From Bacteroidaceae bacterium (GTDB lineage: Bacteria > Bacteroidota > Bacteroidia > Bacteroidales > Bacteroidaceae): DNA of 42,328 bases. The position numbers and the translations under genes are program-made. Location: positions 1 to 42,328 of the forward strand of contig JAFTUV010000046.1 in assembly GCA_017466065.1 (NCBI GenBank), read 5' to 3'. Under the pieces are notes generated by a model that was not told the origin of the DNA, searched no databases, and saw nothing but the letters and a program-made list of their open reading frames with translations. Of this stretch, positions 16,530 through 25,100 are shown in pieces. The stretch's first letter is position 1. Each line of letters begins with the position of its first letter.

Positions 16530-19500
16530 CTACTCCTTTATGAGTTCAAACTCGGCACCCGAGCCAAAGTCCTGACCATTCTGTGAGCTCAAACCATTGA
16601 AGCGCACGTAACGTGCCTTCACGGGCTTGCCGAAAATCACAGTCTGAACCTTTGAGTTATTCTCGAATGTACCCTTGACAACATCGCTCCAATTTTCGCG
16701 GTCGTTGCTTATCTGTATAGAATAATCCTTTATATTACCATTATTTCCGCCATCCTGACGAGGAGTATATTTGAAGCCCTTTATCATCACCTCTTCGTTT
16801 GCATCAAAGTCTATGTAGTGAGGATAAATAGCAACCGTTACCGAATACATTGTGTGCCACATTGTAGTGGGGTCGCCATCGAGCATCTTGCTTGCCTCGT
16901 TACCTGTTTCCTGACTCGAACAGAAAGCTACCGTTACAGGAATAGAAGTTACTGCGGGATAGCTATAAGCAGCAGTCAATGCAGGTGTTGCCTTCTCCCA
17001 AACAATAATATCTCCACCCTTGCTCATATTCACAGGCTCGGTATACTTGACAGCCTTTCCACGCTTTCCTATCTTATAATAGATTTGTGCATTCTCCTTG
17101 GCGCAACTCATAGTAACCACGCCGCGAAGGTCGCGTTTCATCATCACAGGAACAGCACCCGAAGAGAGCACCTTTGCCTTCTCGTTCACATCCTCACCTG
17201 CATACACAGGACGCATAATGAAGCCAACGGAATTTTCACCGGCCTTCACACGGTCGGGCTCCAACGGAGCACCCTGTCCGCAACTGTTACCGCCCAATCC
17301 GGTTACTTTCTTGTCGAGGCACAACCAAGTACCCGACGAGGCCGGCAACTGATAGGGGTGAGCTGCCTCGGTGAGTTCGACATCGTCCCAAGGAAGAGCC
17401 GAAACAGAAAGTCCCTCGGTAGAAACAAACATCACACCGTTTCCTGCATCATTTGTGAGCGCAGCCCAACGAATACCCTCACGATTGGCCATATCCTGCG
17501 GCTTGCCGAATTGCAGGAACTGCTCGGCAACAGTGCTCTTGTATTGCTCCACAAATGCAGCGGTGCAACGGTCGTTGTAGTTATTCCACGGGCCACGGCC
17601 ATAGTATGAATAATTCGCAAGGTCGGCAGGCATAAGCAACTGATAGCCAATGCGGGCCAAATCTATATTCTTGCTGCCGGTGATAGCACTGTTCAATTCA
17701 ACAGAGCCATCGGGATAAATTGTATAAATGCGGTTCGAGATAAAATGAAAATCATTCTCACCAAGTTCACGGTCGTCGTCAACCACATCAAAATTATTAT
17801 CGTCGAGTTTCACACGACGGCCGGGATGTTTCGCCTGTGAGCGCACAGTGTACTGCAACACCACACTGCCATCTTTGTTCAATTTCGAAACAAACGACAT
17901 AACACTGTCCTGCAAATTATAAAGGCCGTTCACATACCAGTTGTTCCAAGCCCAGTTGTCGTTATCCACAGGGGCACGATAAGTATTCAATCTCATCACA
18001 TTGCCTGCTGCAAACACCTCGGTACCATTATATACTACATTATAAAGCACACCCTTGCTGTCATCAAACATAATTTTGAACGACTCTCCGGCAACGGTTC
18101 TCAATGTAACCTTCTTGCCATCAATTTCAACCGTTTGGGTGTTACCGGCAAGTTTGCCACCCTTTGCTGCATCGGCAATATAAACACTCTTCACTGCGTC
18201 CTTCAAAGGAAGTTGCTCGTCCATCTGCACAAATCCTTTCTTTGCCCAAGGCATATCCTTTTTAAGCTGCAACTGCACCTTTATAAAGTACTCACAGTCG
18301 GCTTTCAGTTCCTTGCCAAAATCCACTTTAAAGCTCTTCTTCGTGCGAGGAGCAATTGCAAGGTCGGGAACGAAACGAGCCTCAATCTCCTTGCCATCTT
18401 CCCACAAAGAGACACGAATATCCATATCGCTCAGGCTCTCGAAGTAACGTTTATTGAAAATCTCAATCTCACCATTGTCGTTGAGCGAAATTCCCGCATT
18501 CTGATAAACCTTTTTCACCTCCCAATAATGAGGTTTCGGAGTAAGGTCGGCAAACATCACACCATCCAGACAGAATGTGTGGTCATTGGGACGGTCGCCA
18601 AAGTCGCCACCGTAACCCATATACTTATCGCCGGTCTTCGGGTCAACATTCCAGAATGAATGGTCCACCCACTCCCAGATTGCACCACCCATAAAGAAGT
18701 TGGTGCTCTCCATTGCATCCCAATAATCTTTAAGGTTACCAATGGCGTTACCCATTGCGTGCCCATACTCTGAAATGTGGAAAGGATACTTAATAGGAGC
18801 CTTGCCGGTTACGGCATATTGTGTCCAGCCGATAGAAGGATACTGGTTCGAGCCCATATCCACAATATTATTGTTACGCTCATACTGCACGGGGCGAGTC
18901 GCATCAAAAGCCTTCAACGCCTCGTATGCCTTCACGAAGTTCACACCGGGGCCGGCCTCGTTGCCAAGCGACCAGATAACCACCGAGGGGCGGTTCATTG
19001 TTGCGTATGCCATTTCCAGCACTCGTGCAATGTGGGCATCCTCAAATTCGGGAACGTGCGAGAGAGAAGCCTCGCCATAGTAATATTCGTGACTCTCGAT
19101 GTTAGCCTCATCTTCGAGATAAATACCATATTTATCGCACAGATAGTACCAATAGGGAGCATCGGGATAGTGAGAGCAACGGACGTGGTTGATATTACCG
19201 CGCAACATAATCATCACCTCCTCGAACATCTGCTCACGTGTAACAGCGTGACCACGCTCCAAACTTGTTTCGTGGCGGTTCACACCCTTCATCTTAATGG
19301 GCTTGCCGTTCAGATAGTAGTAACGGCCCGCCAAGCCGAATTCATCATCCTCGGCCTTTGTGTCGCGAATTTCCACCTCGCGGAAACCTATGTATGTAGA
19401 GGCTGTCTCCACCACTCTGCCCTTTTTGTCGAGCAACTGCACGATAAGAGTATAGCGGTTGGGCTGTTCGGCACTCCATTTTGCAGGATTTTCCACAGGC

Positions 19501-20555
19501 ATTGCAATGTTGGCTGTAACAGTCGCGTCCTTCTCAACCACATTTACGACACCCGATGCTGTTGCACCATCAACAAGCGCATTGTCGTCGCTGTAAAGTT
19601 CATTTTTATAAAGCTGTGTCCTTACCGTGTAGCCTTTCACCTTCTTTTTCGAAAGGTTACGCACATCAACGGCAATATTGGCAACCGCATTCTTGTACTC
19701 ATCGTCAAGGTCGGTAACAACGCGGAAGTCGCGTATCTGCACAGGGTTGGTAGATGTCAGCGACACAGTGCGGAAGATACCGGGCAAACGGAACATATCC
19801 TGCGCCTCCAAGAACGAAGCATCGCTGCTGCGATAGACCTCGACAGCCACCACATTCTCACCTTCAACAAGATATTTTGTAATATTAAATGCGGCAAGGT
19901 TGCGCGAGTTCTTCGAGAAGCCCACATATTTGCCGTTTATCCACAGATAGAAGAACGAATCTACGCCATCGAAGTTAATGTACACTTCGCGACCGTCCCA
20001 CTCGGCAGGAACGGTAAATGTGCGGCGATAAGAACCCACTTCGTTACGATTCTTGTATGTTGTATGATGAGGAGCAGGCTCACGCATAACGCCACCTTTC
20101 CAGTCGCCCACCGCAACAGTGTGTTTAAAAATCACAGGCTGGTTGACATACATAGGGGTACCATACTTCTGGCTGCCATCGGGCTGCAAGCCATAGACAT
20201 TCCAGTTCATCGGAACTTCTACCTTATCCCAACCTGAAACATCATAATCCATTTTGTAGAAGCCCACCGGGCGTTCACCGGGATTACCTACCCAATTGAA
20301 ACTCCAAGTTCCATCGAGCGACAGATAATACTCACTCGCTTCGGGAAGCACCTTTCGTGCGCTCTCCTCATTGGCAAACGTAAAGAACCACCCTTTGGGC
20401 TGTTCCTTGTTCAAAGACAACTGCGTAGGGCTCTCCCACTCGCTACCGGCAGGAGCCTGCGCATCGCCATAGGCAAACCCTTTCAGATTCTGCCCCACGG
20501 CCACGGCCGACACGAACAATGCGGCCATCATCGCTGAAACAAATTTCCTTCTCAT
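16530..20555 (-). CDS. Exported GH2 beta-galactosidase with C-terminal accessory domains
   Basis: A 1341-residue glycoside hydrolase family 2 enzyme, probably periplasmic or surface-bound. A signal peptide (1-21, ending AVAVGQ) precedes the sugar-binding domain (about 80-270), the Ig-like domain (about 275-395) and the TIM barrel (about 400-690). The acid/base Glu533 lies in WSLGNEAGPG and the nucleophile Glu596 in HISEYGHAMGN. Then follow an Ig-like domain and the beta-galactosidase small-chain domain (about 830-1110). Appended are a chitobiase-like/FN3-like segment (about 1130-1200) and an F5/8 type C (discoidin) carbohydrate-binding domain (about 1205-1335; SKMLDGDPTTMWHT). The usual LacZ length is near 1030, so about 200-300 residues are accessory. 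It stands alone, without a SusCD pair or regulator next to it, and points away from the Hc1 gene. Confidence 0.93.
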   Translation of the reverse strand: MRRKFVSAMMAALFVSAVAVGQNLKGFAYGDAQAPAGSEWESPTQLSLNKEQPKGWFFTFANEESARKVLPEASEYYLSLDGTWSFNWVGNPGERPVGFYKMDYDVSGWDKVEVPMNWNVYGLQPDGSQKYGTPMYVNQPVIFKHTVAVGDWKGGVMREPAPHHTTYKNRNEVGSYRRTFTVPAEWDGREVYINFDGVDSFFYLWINGKYVGFSKNSRNLAAFNITKYLVEGENVVAVEVYRSSDASFLEAQDMFRLPGIFRTVSLTSTNPVQIRDFRVVTDLDDEYKNAVANIAVDVRNLSKKKVKGYTVRTQLYKNELYSDDNALVDGATASGVVNVVEKDATVTANIAMPVENPAKWSAEQPNRYTLIVQLLDKKGRVVETASTYIGFREVEIRDTKAEDDEFGLAGRYYYLNGKPIKMKGVNRHETSLERGHAVTREQMFEEVMIMLRGNINHVRCSHYPDAPYWYYLCDKYGIYLEDEANIESHEYYYGEASLSHVPEFEDAHIARVLEMAYATMNRPSVVIWSLGNEAGPGVNFVKAYEALKAFDATRPVQYERNNNIVDMGSNQYPSIGWTQYAVTGKAPIKYPFHISEYGHAMGNAIGNLKDYWDAMESTNFFMGGAIWEWVDHSFWNVDPKTGDKYMGYGGDFGDRPNDHTFCLDGVMFADLTPKPHYWEVKKVYQNAGISLNDNGEIEIFNKRYFESLSDMDIRVSLWEDGKEIEARFVPDLAIAPRTKKSFKVDFGKELKADCEYFIKVQLQLKKDMPWAKKGFVQMDEQLPLKDAVKSVYIADAAKGGKLAGNTQTVEIDGKKVTLRTVAGESFKIMFDDSKGVLYNVVYNGTEVFAAGNVMRLNTYRAPVDNDNWAWNNWYVNGLYNLQDSVMSFVSKLNKDGSVVLQYTVRSQAKHPGRRVKLDDNNFDVVDDDRELGENDFHFISNRIYTIYPDGSVELNSAITGSKNIDLARIGYQLLMPADLANYSYYGRGPWNNYNDRCTAAFVEQYKSTVAEQFLQFGKPQDMANREGIRWAALTNDAGNGVMFVSTEGLSVSALPWDDVELTEAAHPYQLPASSGTWLCLDKKVTGLGGNSCGQGAPLEPDRVKAGENSVGFIMRPVYAGEDVNEKAKVLSSGAVPVMMKRDLRGVVTMSCAKENAQIYYKIGKRGKAVKYTEPVNMSKGGDIIVWEKATPALTAAYSYPAVTSIPVTVAFCSSQETGNEASKMLDGDPTTMWHTMYSVTVAIYPHYIDFDANEEVMIKGFKYTPRQDGGNNGNIKDYSIQISNDRENWSDVVKGTFENNSKVQTVIFGKPVKARYVRFNGLSSQNGQDFGSGAEFELIKE

Positions 20556-20957
20556 ACAAACATTTTGAATAAATTAAAAATTAGCTCACCCGCCAATCGC
20601 ACACCCCGTTTCAAGGAGAAACAGCGCACGATTGCATAAAACTTTTGCTAAATTACATTAAATTTTTAATAATTAAAAGTTTTAAACAATAAAAGCACAA
20701 AGAACATCTACTTTTTCGCACAAACATTGCCGGAAAGGCAAAAACAGAAAGAAAACAAGAATGGGAATATAAGCGAAGAACGCTCCGATTACCGGCAGCC
20801 CCGGCAACAACAATCGGTAATTTTATTTTACATCGGCAAGAAAAATATCAAGACAGGGAAAATAAAAGAGAAAACCACAAATAAAGAAAACACCCCACGC
20901 CTTCAAAGGCAAGGAGCATAAAAAAATAAGGTGATTTACACAATGTTACACTTGTTT

Positions 20958-21034
20958 GTCATTTCGTTGGAGCGGAGCGACGAGAAATCTGGATATCAGC
21001 ATTGTTGAGATTTCTCACATTCGTTCGAAATAAC
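20958..21034. repeat. Palindromic intergenic repeat (GAGAAATCT type)
   Basis: Outer arms GTCATTTCG (20958-20966) and CGAAATAAC (21026-21034) pair with one mismatch. Inner arms GAGAAATCT (20982-20990) and AGATTTCTC (21008-21016) pair perfectly. Between outer and inner arms are CG-rich segments (GGAGCGGAGCGACGAG on one side, ACATTCGTTCG on the other). The layout is that of a REP-like dispersed element; only one copy is in the window. Confidence 0.55.
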
Positions 21035-21084
21035 AGTTTCTTATCAGTTTTCTATTGGTGTAAAATTATATATAATTACCAAAA

Positions 21085-21120
21085 ATAAATAAAGACTGCA
21101 CTGCCGCAGCCTTTATTTAT
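21085..21120 (-). terminator. Terminator of the Hc1 gene
   Basis: ATAAATAAAG (21085-21094) and CTTTATTTAT (21111-21120) form a 10-bp stem. After one A-C mismatch it continues as CTGC/GCAG (21096-21099, 21106-21109) around a 6-nt loop. On the minus strand the stem is followed by TTTT. It starts 25 nt after the Hc1 stop. Confidence 0.75.
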
Positions 21121-21144
21121 AATAATCAAGCACAGATGCGAAGA

Positions 21145-21321
21145 TTAGTTCTTTGAAGCCTCCAAAGAAGCCTTGCGGAACTCCTTCATCATCTTCTCAA
21201 TCTGCAAAGAAGCCTTACGTGCGCGAGTACCGGCAGCCTTGTTACCTTTCTCTACCTGTGCATTAGCATCAGCTGCAAATGCAGCATAAGTCTCCTGGAT
21301 TTTTTCAATAAGCTCTTTCAT
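21145..21321 (-). CDS. Histone H1-like nucleoid protein (Hc1 family)
   Basis: A 58-residue gene, read directly from the sequence. The protein starts MKELIEKIQETYAAFAADA and continues with AQVEKGNKAAGTRARKAS, IEKMMKEFRKASLE and a final ASKN. It is one amphipathic helical hairpin with Lys/Arg/Ala bias, matching the Hc1 (histone H1-like) proteins found throughout Bacteroidales. These are thought to bind DNA as small nucleoid proteins. A -7-like TATCTTTG lies 30 nt upstream and a good hairpin terminator directly downstream, so it is a monocistronic and probably well-expressed gene. High GC at wobble positions compared with the flanks supports real coding. Confidence 0.88.
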   Translation of the reverse strand: MKELIEKIQETYAAFAADANAQVEKGNKAAGTRARKASLQIEKMMKEFRKASLEASKN

Positions 21322-21350
21322 AATGTATTCTTTAATAGGTTAATGATGCA

Positions 21351-21358
21351 CAAAGATA
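21351..21358 (-). promoter_or_regulatory. -7 box of the Hc1 gene
   Basis: Minus-strand TATCTTTG (21358-21351) fits TAnnTTTG and lies 30 nt before the start codon. A TTTG is present further upstream (21379-21376), but its 17-nt spacing is shorter than the usual 19-21. Confidence 0.5.
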
Positions 21359-21715
21359 ACAAAAAACATTATATCCAAACATTATTAGCCTTTTTTTTGC
21401 ATCAATTTTCAAAAAAAATATCTTTTTTGGCAAAAAACAGCAAAAAAAGCACCGGCCCGAGGCCATAAAACAGCACCCGAACAGGCCCGAACCGCACTAC
21501 ACTCCGGCCGGCACACCTATTTATATATACAGCCACGCAAGGAACAAGGACACAAACAAAGAAGAGTAAAAAAGAGTGCCACACGCAAGCATTTTAATAA
21601 AAAAATTTTACAAAGCCCCAAATATATGGTAATAATGAAGAATAATATAATTATTAAAAACCTCGCGCGTTCCTAAAAAAAAAGAAAAAAACGCGCGCAT
21701 AAACAAAAAAAAGAC

Positions 21716-21723
21716 TATCTTTG
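21716..21723 (+). promoter_or_regulatory. Putative -7 box of the polysaccharide operon
   Basis: TATCTTTG matches TAnnTTTG. It is preceded by A-rich sequence without a TTTG at -33; the GC-rich inverted repeat CGCGCGTT/AACGCGCG occupies that place and may bind a regulator. A start near 21731 would give a leader of about 244 nt before wzc. Confidence 0.4.
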
Positions 21724-21733
21724 CCATAGCAAC

Positions 21734-21949
21734 GGTGCCATTCGCACCACGCTTCAAATGCAGGGCCCCTGCGCAAACAAGGCAAGCCCTCGCCACATAA
21801 TCAAAGAAACAGACAGGCAAAGCCGCCGGTTTGCAAGCAACTGATTGACAGACAACAACTTACACACCTGTCAATGTCCCTAAGGTATACACTTTTGCAA
21901 AAAGACACATAAAATTCACATAATTTTTCCCCGACAAAAGCATCGGGAA
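21734..21949 (+). promoter_or_regulatory. Hairpin-rich 5' leader of the polysaccharide operon
   Basis: Four separate inverted repeats lie between the -7 box and wzc: GGTGC/GCACC (21734-21738, 21744-21748), GCAGGG/CCCTGC (21760-21772), ATTGACAG/CTGTCAAT (21844-21851, 21868-21875) and TTC-CCCGA/TCGGGAA (21927-21949). The last is 25 nt before the wzc ATG and could mask initiation or act as an attenuator. No coding leader peptide or known riboswitch fold is recognised. Confidence 0.4.
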
Positions 21950-21974
21950 GACTCAACACGCAATTCGCAAAACA

Positions 21975-24380
21975 ATGAAAGATACAACTAAAAGACAAAA
22001 AGCATTAGAAAGCGAAAACAGCATCAACATTACCGAAATTCTATATGCCTGCATAAGATGCTGGCACTGGTTCGCAATATCACTTTTCATAGCACTCGGT
22101 TTTGCCATACACAAAATAGCAACCACGCCACCCACCTACACCCGATACTGCGAAGTGCTCATAAAATCAAAAAGCAAAACACCATCGCTCGACGAGCAAA
22201 TGGCCAATTTCGCCAATATGGGAATACGCACCGCAACCAACACCTACAACGAAATATACACATTCCGTTCATCGGAAATAATAAGCAAAGTCGTTGACAA
22301 ACTGAATCTAAGAACCCTGTACGAGAAAGAGGGAACATTCCACCCCATCACATTGTACGGCGAGTCACAGCCTGTAACAATAGACTTTTACGAGCTCGAC
22401 GACGAGAGCTCGGCAACAGCAACAATAGAGATTACCACCGAAGGCCTGTTCACCCTCCACAACTTCACCCACAATGGCACTCCGCTTGAAAGCGAGCCCA
22501 TCGACGGTGAACTGCTCGACGGCGTAGCCCTCGCCGACACCCCGCTCGGCAAAGCATTCATACGCAAGAACAGCCACATTGATGCCAACAGCACAATAAA
22601 AGTCAGGCACACAAGCCGGCAAACAGCAATCGGAGCAACCGGAGGCAAATTATCGTTCAGCCTCAAAGGAGAAGACAGCGAGATTATTACAATACAAGTA
22701 ACAGACCGCTCCATCGACCGGGCCGACGACATTCTCGCAACCCTCATCAACGTATACAACGAGAACTGGATATTAGACAAGAACAAAGCAGCCGCCGGAA
22801 CACTGGAATTCATAGAAGAACGCCTATCCTACATCAGCGAAGAACTCGAAGAGGTTGACAACGACATTTCGTCCTACAAAAGTCGCAACCTCCTTCCCGA
22901 CATTGGCGCAACCGCATCTATGCACATAAGGAAGAACCGCGCCAACATAAACAAGCTGCAACAACTGAACAACGACCTTCAAAGTATGAAGGATGTGCTG
23001 CACAAGCTGCAACGAATTTCGGCCAACGAAATGTTGCCATTCGGCGTAACCCTCAGCAACAACTCCATAAACAACCAGATTGCCGAATACAACCAATCCC
23101 TCATAGAGCGCAACGAGCAAGCACAGAAAAGCAGCGACAACAACCCGGTAATAAAGAAACTCAATATGGCCCTTGCTGCAAAACGCGAAGCAATCATCGC
23201 TGCAATAAAAACCACAATAAAGAAAACCGAAACAGAGATAAGCACATTAGAGAAAGAGACCAAGAAAACCATCGAAGAAATCTCCAAGAACCCCGAACAG
23301 ACAAAATATCTCGCATCGGCCGAGCGCGAACAGAGCGTAAAAGAGAAACTCTACCTGTTCCTGCTTCAAAAGCGCGAAGAGAACCAACTCTCACAAGCCT
23401 TCACCGCATACAGGACCCGAGTAATCACCTCGCCCACAGGCAGCACATCCCCCACCGCCCCTGTTAAACAAAGCATCATAATGATGGCAATAGCCATCGG
23501 GCTCGGGTTCCCTGCCGCCATTATCATTCTGCGCCAAGTGAGCAACACCCGCATACGCGGTCGCAAGGACATAGAAAACATAACAGCCCCCATAATAGGC
23601 GAAATACCACAACTGCCCGGCACAATAAAGAAAAGCAGGCTACCTTGGAGAAAAAACAAATATAAAAACGACAAAATAACAGTAGTGGTGCAGGACGGCA
23701 ACCGAAACATCATAAACGAAGCCTTCCGCGTGCTGCGCACCAACATCGAACTGCTCACCCGCGACAAAGAACACAGCGTCATCATAAGCACCTCGTTTAA
23801 CCCCGGCAGCGGAAAAACCTTCTGCATAATAAACTCGGCAATCTCACTCGCCATCAAAGGCGACAAGATAATTATGATCGACGGAGATATGCGCCACGCC
23901 TCATTAAGCGAATATGTATCATCGCCCAATAAAGGCATAAGCAACTACCTTGCCGGTGACATAAACAACATCAACGATGTAATAATCACCGACAACACCC
24001 ACCCCAATCTGCACATTCTGCCTGTGGGAACAATCCCGCCCAACCCCACCGAGTTGCTCGAAAGCCCACGTTTCGGCACACTCATAGAAAAGCTCAAAGA
24101 AGAATACAGATACATACTCATCGACTGCCCGCCGATAGATATGGTGGCCGACACACATATTATCGAGAAATTTGCCGACCGCACCTTCTTCCTTGTCCGT
24201 GCCAACGTAATGGAACGCAGTATGGTACCCGAGCTCGAAACCCTATACACCGAGAACAAACTCAAAAACCTTGCAGTTATACTCAACGGTGTATATGCCG
24301 GCAACAACCGCTACGGCTACAAATACAGCTACCGATACGGTTACCACAACAGCTACCACTACGGATACGGACAAAAATAA
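21975..24380 (+). CDS. wzc: Polysaccharide chain-length determinant / tyrosine autokinase (Wzc type)
   Basis: An inner-membrane co-polymerase and BY-kinase of 801 residues that controls export and length of capsule or EPS. It has an N-terminal Wzz domain with TM1 at about 32-50, a long periplasmic coiled-coil segment (about 270-470), a Pro-rich exit SPTGSTSPTAPVKQ and TM2 at about 500-520. The cytoplasmic kinase follows: Walker A NPGSGKT (609-615), A' IIMIDGDMR (632-640) and B YILIDCPP (713-720). The C-terminus (about 774-798) is a tyrosine cluster with ten Tyr in about 25 residues, the usual autophosphorylation tail. It is the first gene of the locus after a structured leader. The outer-membrane exporter Wza that normally accompanies Wzc is not present next to it. 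Confidence 0.94.
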   Translation: MKDTTKRQKALESENSINITEILYACIRCWHWFAISLFIALGFAIHKIATTPPTYTRYCEVLIKSKSKTPSLDEQMANFANMGIRTATNTYNEIYTFRSSEIISKVVDKLNLRTLYEKEGTFHPITLYGESQPVTIDFYELDDESSATATIEITTEGLFTLHNFTHNGTPLESEPIDGELLDGVALADTPLGKAFIRKNSHIDANSTIKVRHTSRQTAIGATGGKLSFSLKGEDSEIITIQVTDRSIDRADDILATLINVYNENWILDKNKAAAGTLEFIEERLSYISEELEEVDNDISSYKSRNLLPDIGATASMHIRKNRANINKLQQLNNDLQSMKDVLHKLQRISANEMLPFGVTLSNNSINNQIAEYNQSLIERNEQAQKSSDNNPVIKKLNMALAAKREAIIAAIKTTIKKTETEISTLEKETKKTIEEISKNPEQTKYLASAEREQSVKEKLYLFLLQKREENQLSQAFTAYRTRVITSPTGSTSPTAPVKQSIIMMAIAIGLGFPAAIIILRQVSNTRIRGRKDIENITAPIIGEIPQLPGTIKKSRLPWRKNKYKNDKITVVVQDGNRNIINEAFRVLRTNIELLTRDKEHSVIISTSFNPGSGKTFCIINSAISLAIKGDKIIMIDGDMRHASLSEYVSSPNKGISNYLAGDINNINDVIITDNTHPNLHILPVGTIPPNPTELLESPRFGTLIEKLKEEYRYILIDCPPIDMVADTHIIEKFADRTFFLVRANVMERSMVPELETLYTENKLKNLAVILNGVYAGNNRYGYKYSYRYGYHNSYHYGYGQK

Positions 24381-24405
24381 CTACAATAAAAAACAAGAAC
24401 ATAAG

Positions 24406-25095
24406 ATGAAGACATACCGTGAACATCTAAAAAAAATATACAACAACACCCACGACCGCGAACCCATCGAATGGGGCAACACTTGGATAGACAAAGCATC
24501 CGACACAAACACCAAGCGCATACTCCTTGTAGGAGAAAGCACCTCGCGAATGGTTCGCAGCACCCTTGCCCGTCTGTCGGGCTACGCAGTAGATATGATA
24601 GGCACATCCTCGCGCCTCGACGACGAACTATTTGTAAACCAGATAGACTCCTACTTCAACAATTTCACATACAAATACGATGCGATTGTCATACAGATAG
24701 GGCACCACGGACGCGAACCACGCAAGGAGAACAACAACATAGAACAAGACTACCAAGAGTTTCGCGAAGCCTTCGACTCGCTTGTCACCTATCTCAAAAA
24801 CATCAGCAGCAACATAATCGTCGAAACAATATTCGACTCCATCATCCCCAATAAGAATTGGCATAAATTCTTCATACACCGCGGATGGATAAAGGAAAAG
24901 AAGGATGACGAAATAAACAGCGTAACCACCCGTCGCAACCGGATTATGCAGCAAGTGGCACAAGCCCACAACCTTAAATTCCTCGACATCAACCCCATAG
25001 TCGACCGCACCAACTACATACACATCGACCACACCCACTTCGAGGACAAGGCAAAAGCCTACATCGCAGCAGAAATGTTAAAAGTAATAGAATAA
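24406..25095 (+). CDS. SGNH/GDSL-like hydrolase in the polysaccharide locus
   Basis: 229 residues with no signal peptide, so probably cytoplasmic. The SGNH blocks are recognisable: [10 protein letters not shown] (block I with the nucleophile Ser), [10 protein letters not shown] in the middle (block III-like), and [16 protein letters not shown] near the C-terminus (block V, Asp and His of the triad). Such enzymes are esterases or acyltransferases; in this setting deacylation or acyl transfer on a sugar is likely, but the substrate cannot be told. The frame is open back to 24271 inside the wzc tail, but those residues are a shadow of the Tyr-rich repeat, and the start [10 protein letters not shown] (24406) follows wzc by 25 nt. 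It is 5 nt before ugd, so in the same operon. Confidence 0.72.
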   Translation: MKTYREHLKKIYNNTHDREPIEWGNTWIDKASDTNTKRILLVGESTSRMVRSTLARLSGYAVDMIGTSSRLDDELFVNQIDSYFNNFTYKYDAIVIQIGHHGREPRKENNNIEQDYQEFREAFDSLVTYLKNISSNIIVETIFDSIIPNKNWHKFFIHRGWIKEKKDDEINSVTTRRNRIMQQVAQAHNLKFLDINPIVDRTNYIHIDHTHFEDKAKAYIAAEMLKVIE

Positions 25096-25100
25096 CAGAA

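Larger units (their letters stand above)
20556..21144. other. Intergenic region upstream of the beta-galactosidase
   Basis: No gene is supported in these 589 nt; a 64-codon frame at 20727-20921 is low-complexity Lys/Asn/Glu and is not believed. The part next to the beta-galactosidase should hold its promoter, but I find no clear TAnnTTTG box on the minus strand. At 20958-21034 lies a palindromic repeat, and at 21085-21120 the Hc1 terminator. Confidence 0.5.
21322..21974. other. Intergenic region and leader upstream of the polysaccharide locus
   Basis: No gene is seen in 653 nt. In order it holds the Hc1 promoter (21351-21358), an A/T-rich stretch with a GC-rich patch near 21440-21515, an inverted repeat CGCGCGTT/AACGCGCG (21664-21671, 21690-21697) around an A-rich loop, the -7 box of the polysaccharide operon (21716-21723), and a structured leader. 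Confidence 0.6.

Noticed and set aside
18777..20237. 486-codon plus-strand open frame
   Set aside because: Antisense to the GH2 beta-galactosidase, whose catalytic motifs are intact; an artefact of codon bias.
20727..20921. 64-codon open frame upstream of the beta-galactosidase
   Set aside because: Composition is Lys/Asn/Glu/Gln repeats from an A-rich stretch; no family, no promoter.
21844..21949. Possible riboswitch in the wzc leader
   Set aside because: The hairpins do not form a junction or motif I recognise as any known riboswitch class; kept only as a structured leader.
24271..24405. 45-residue N-terminal extension of the SGNH protein
   Set aside because: Thr/Ala-rich shadow of the tyrosine-rich wzc tail in another frame; the ATG at 24406 fits operon spacing.
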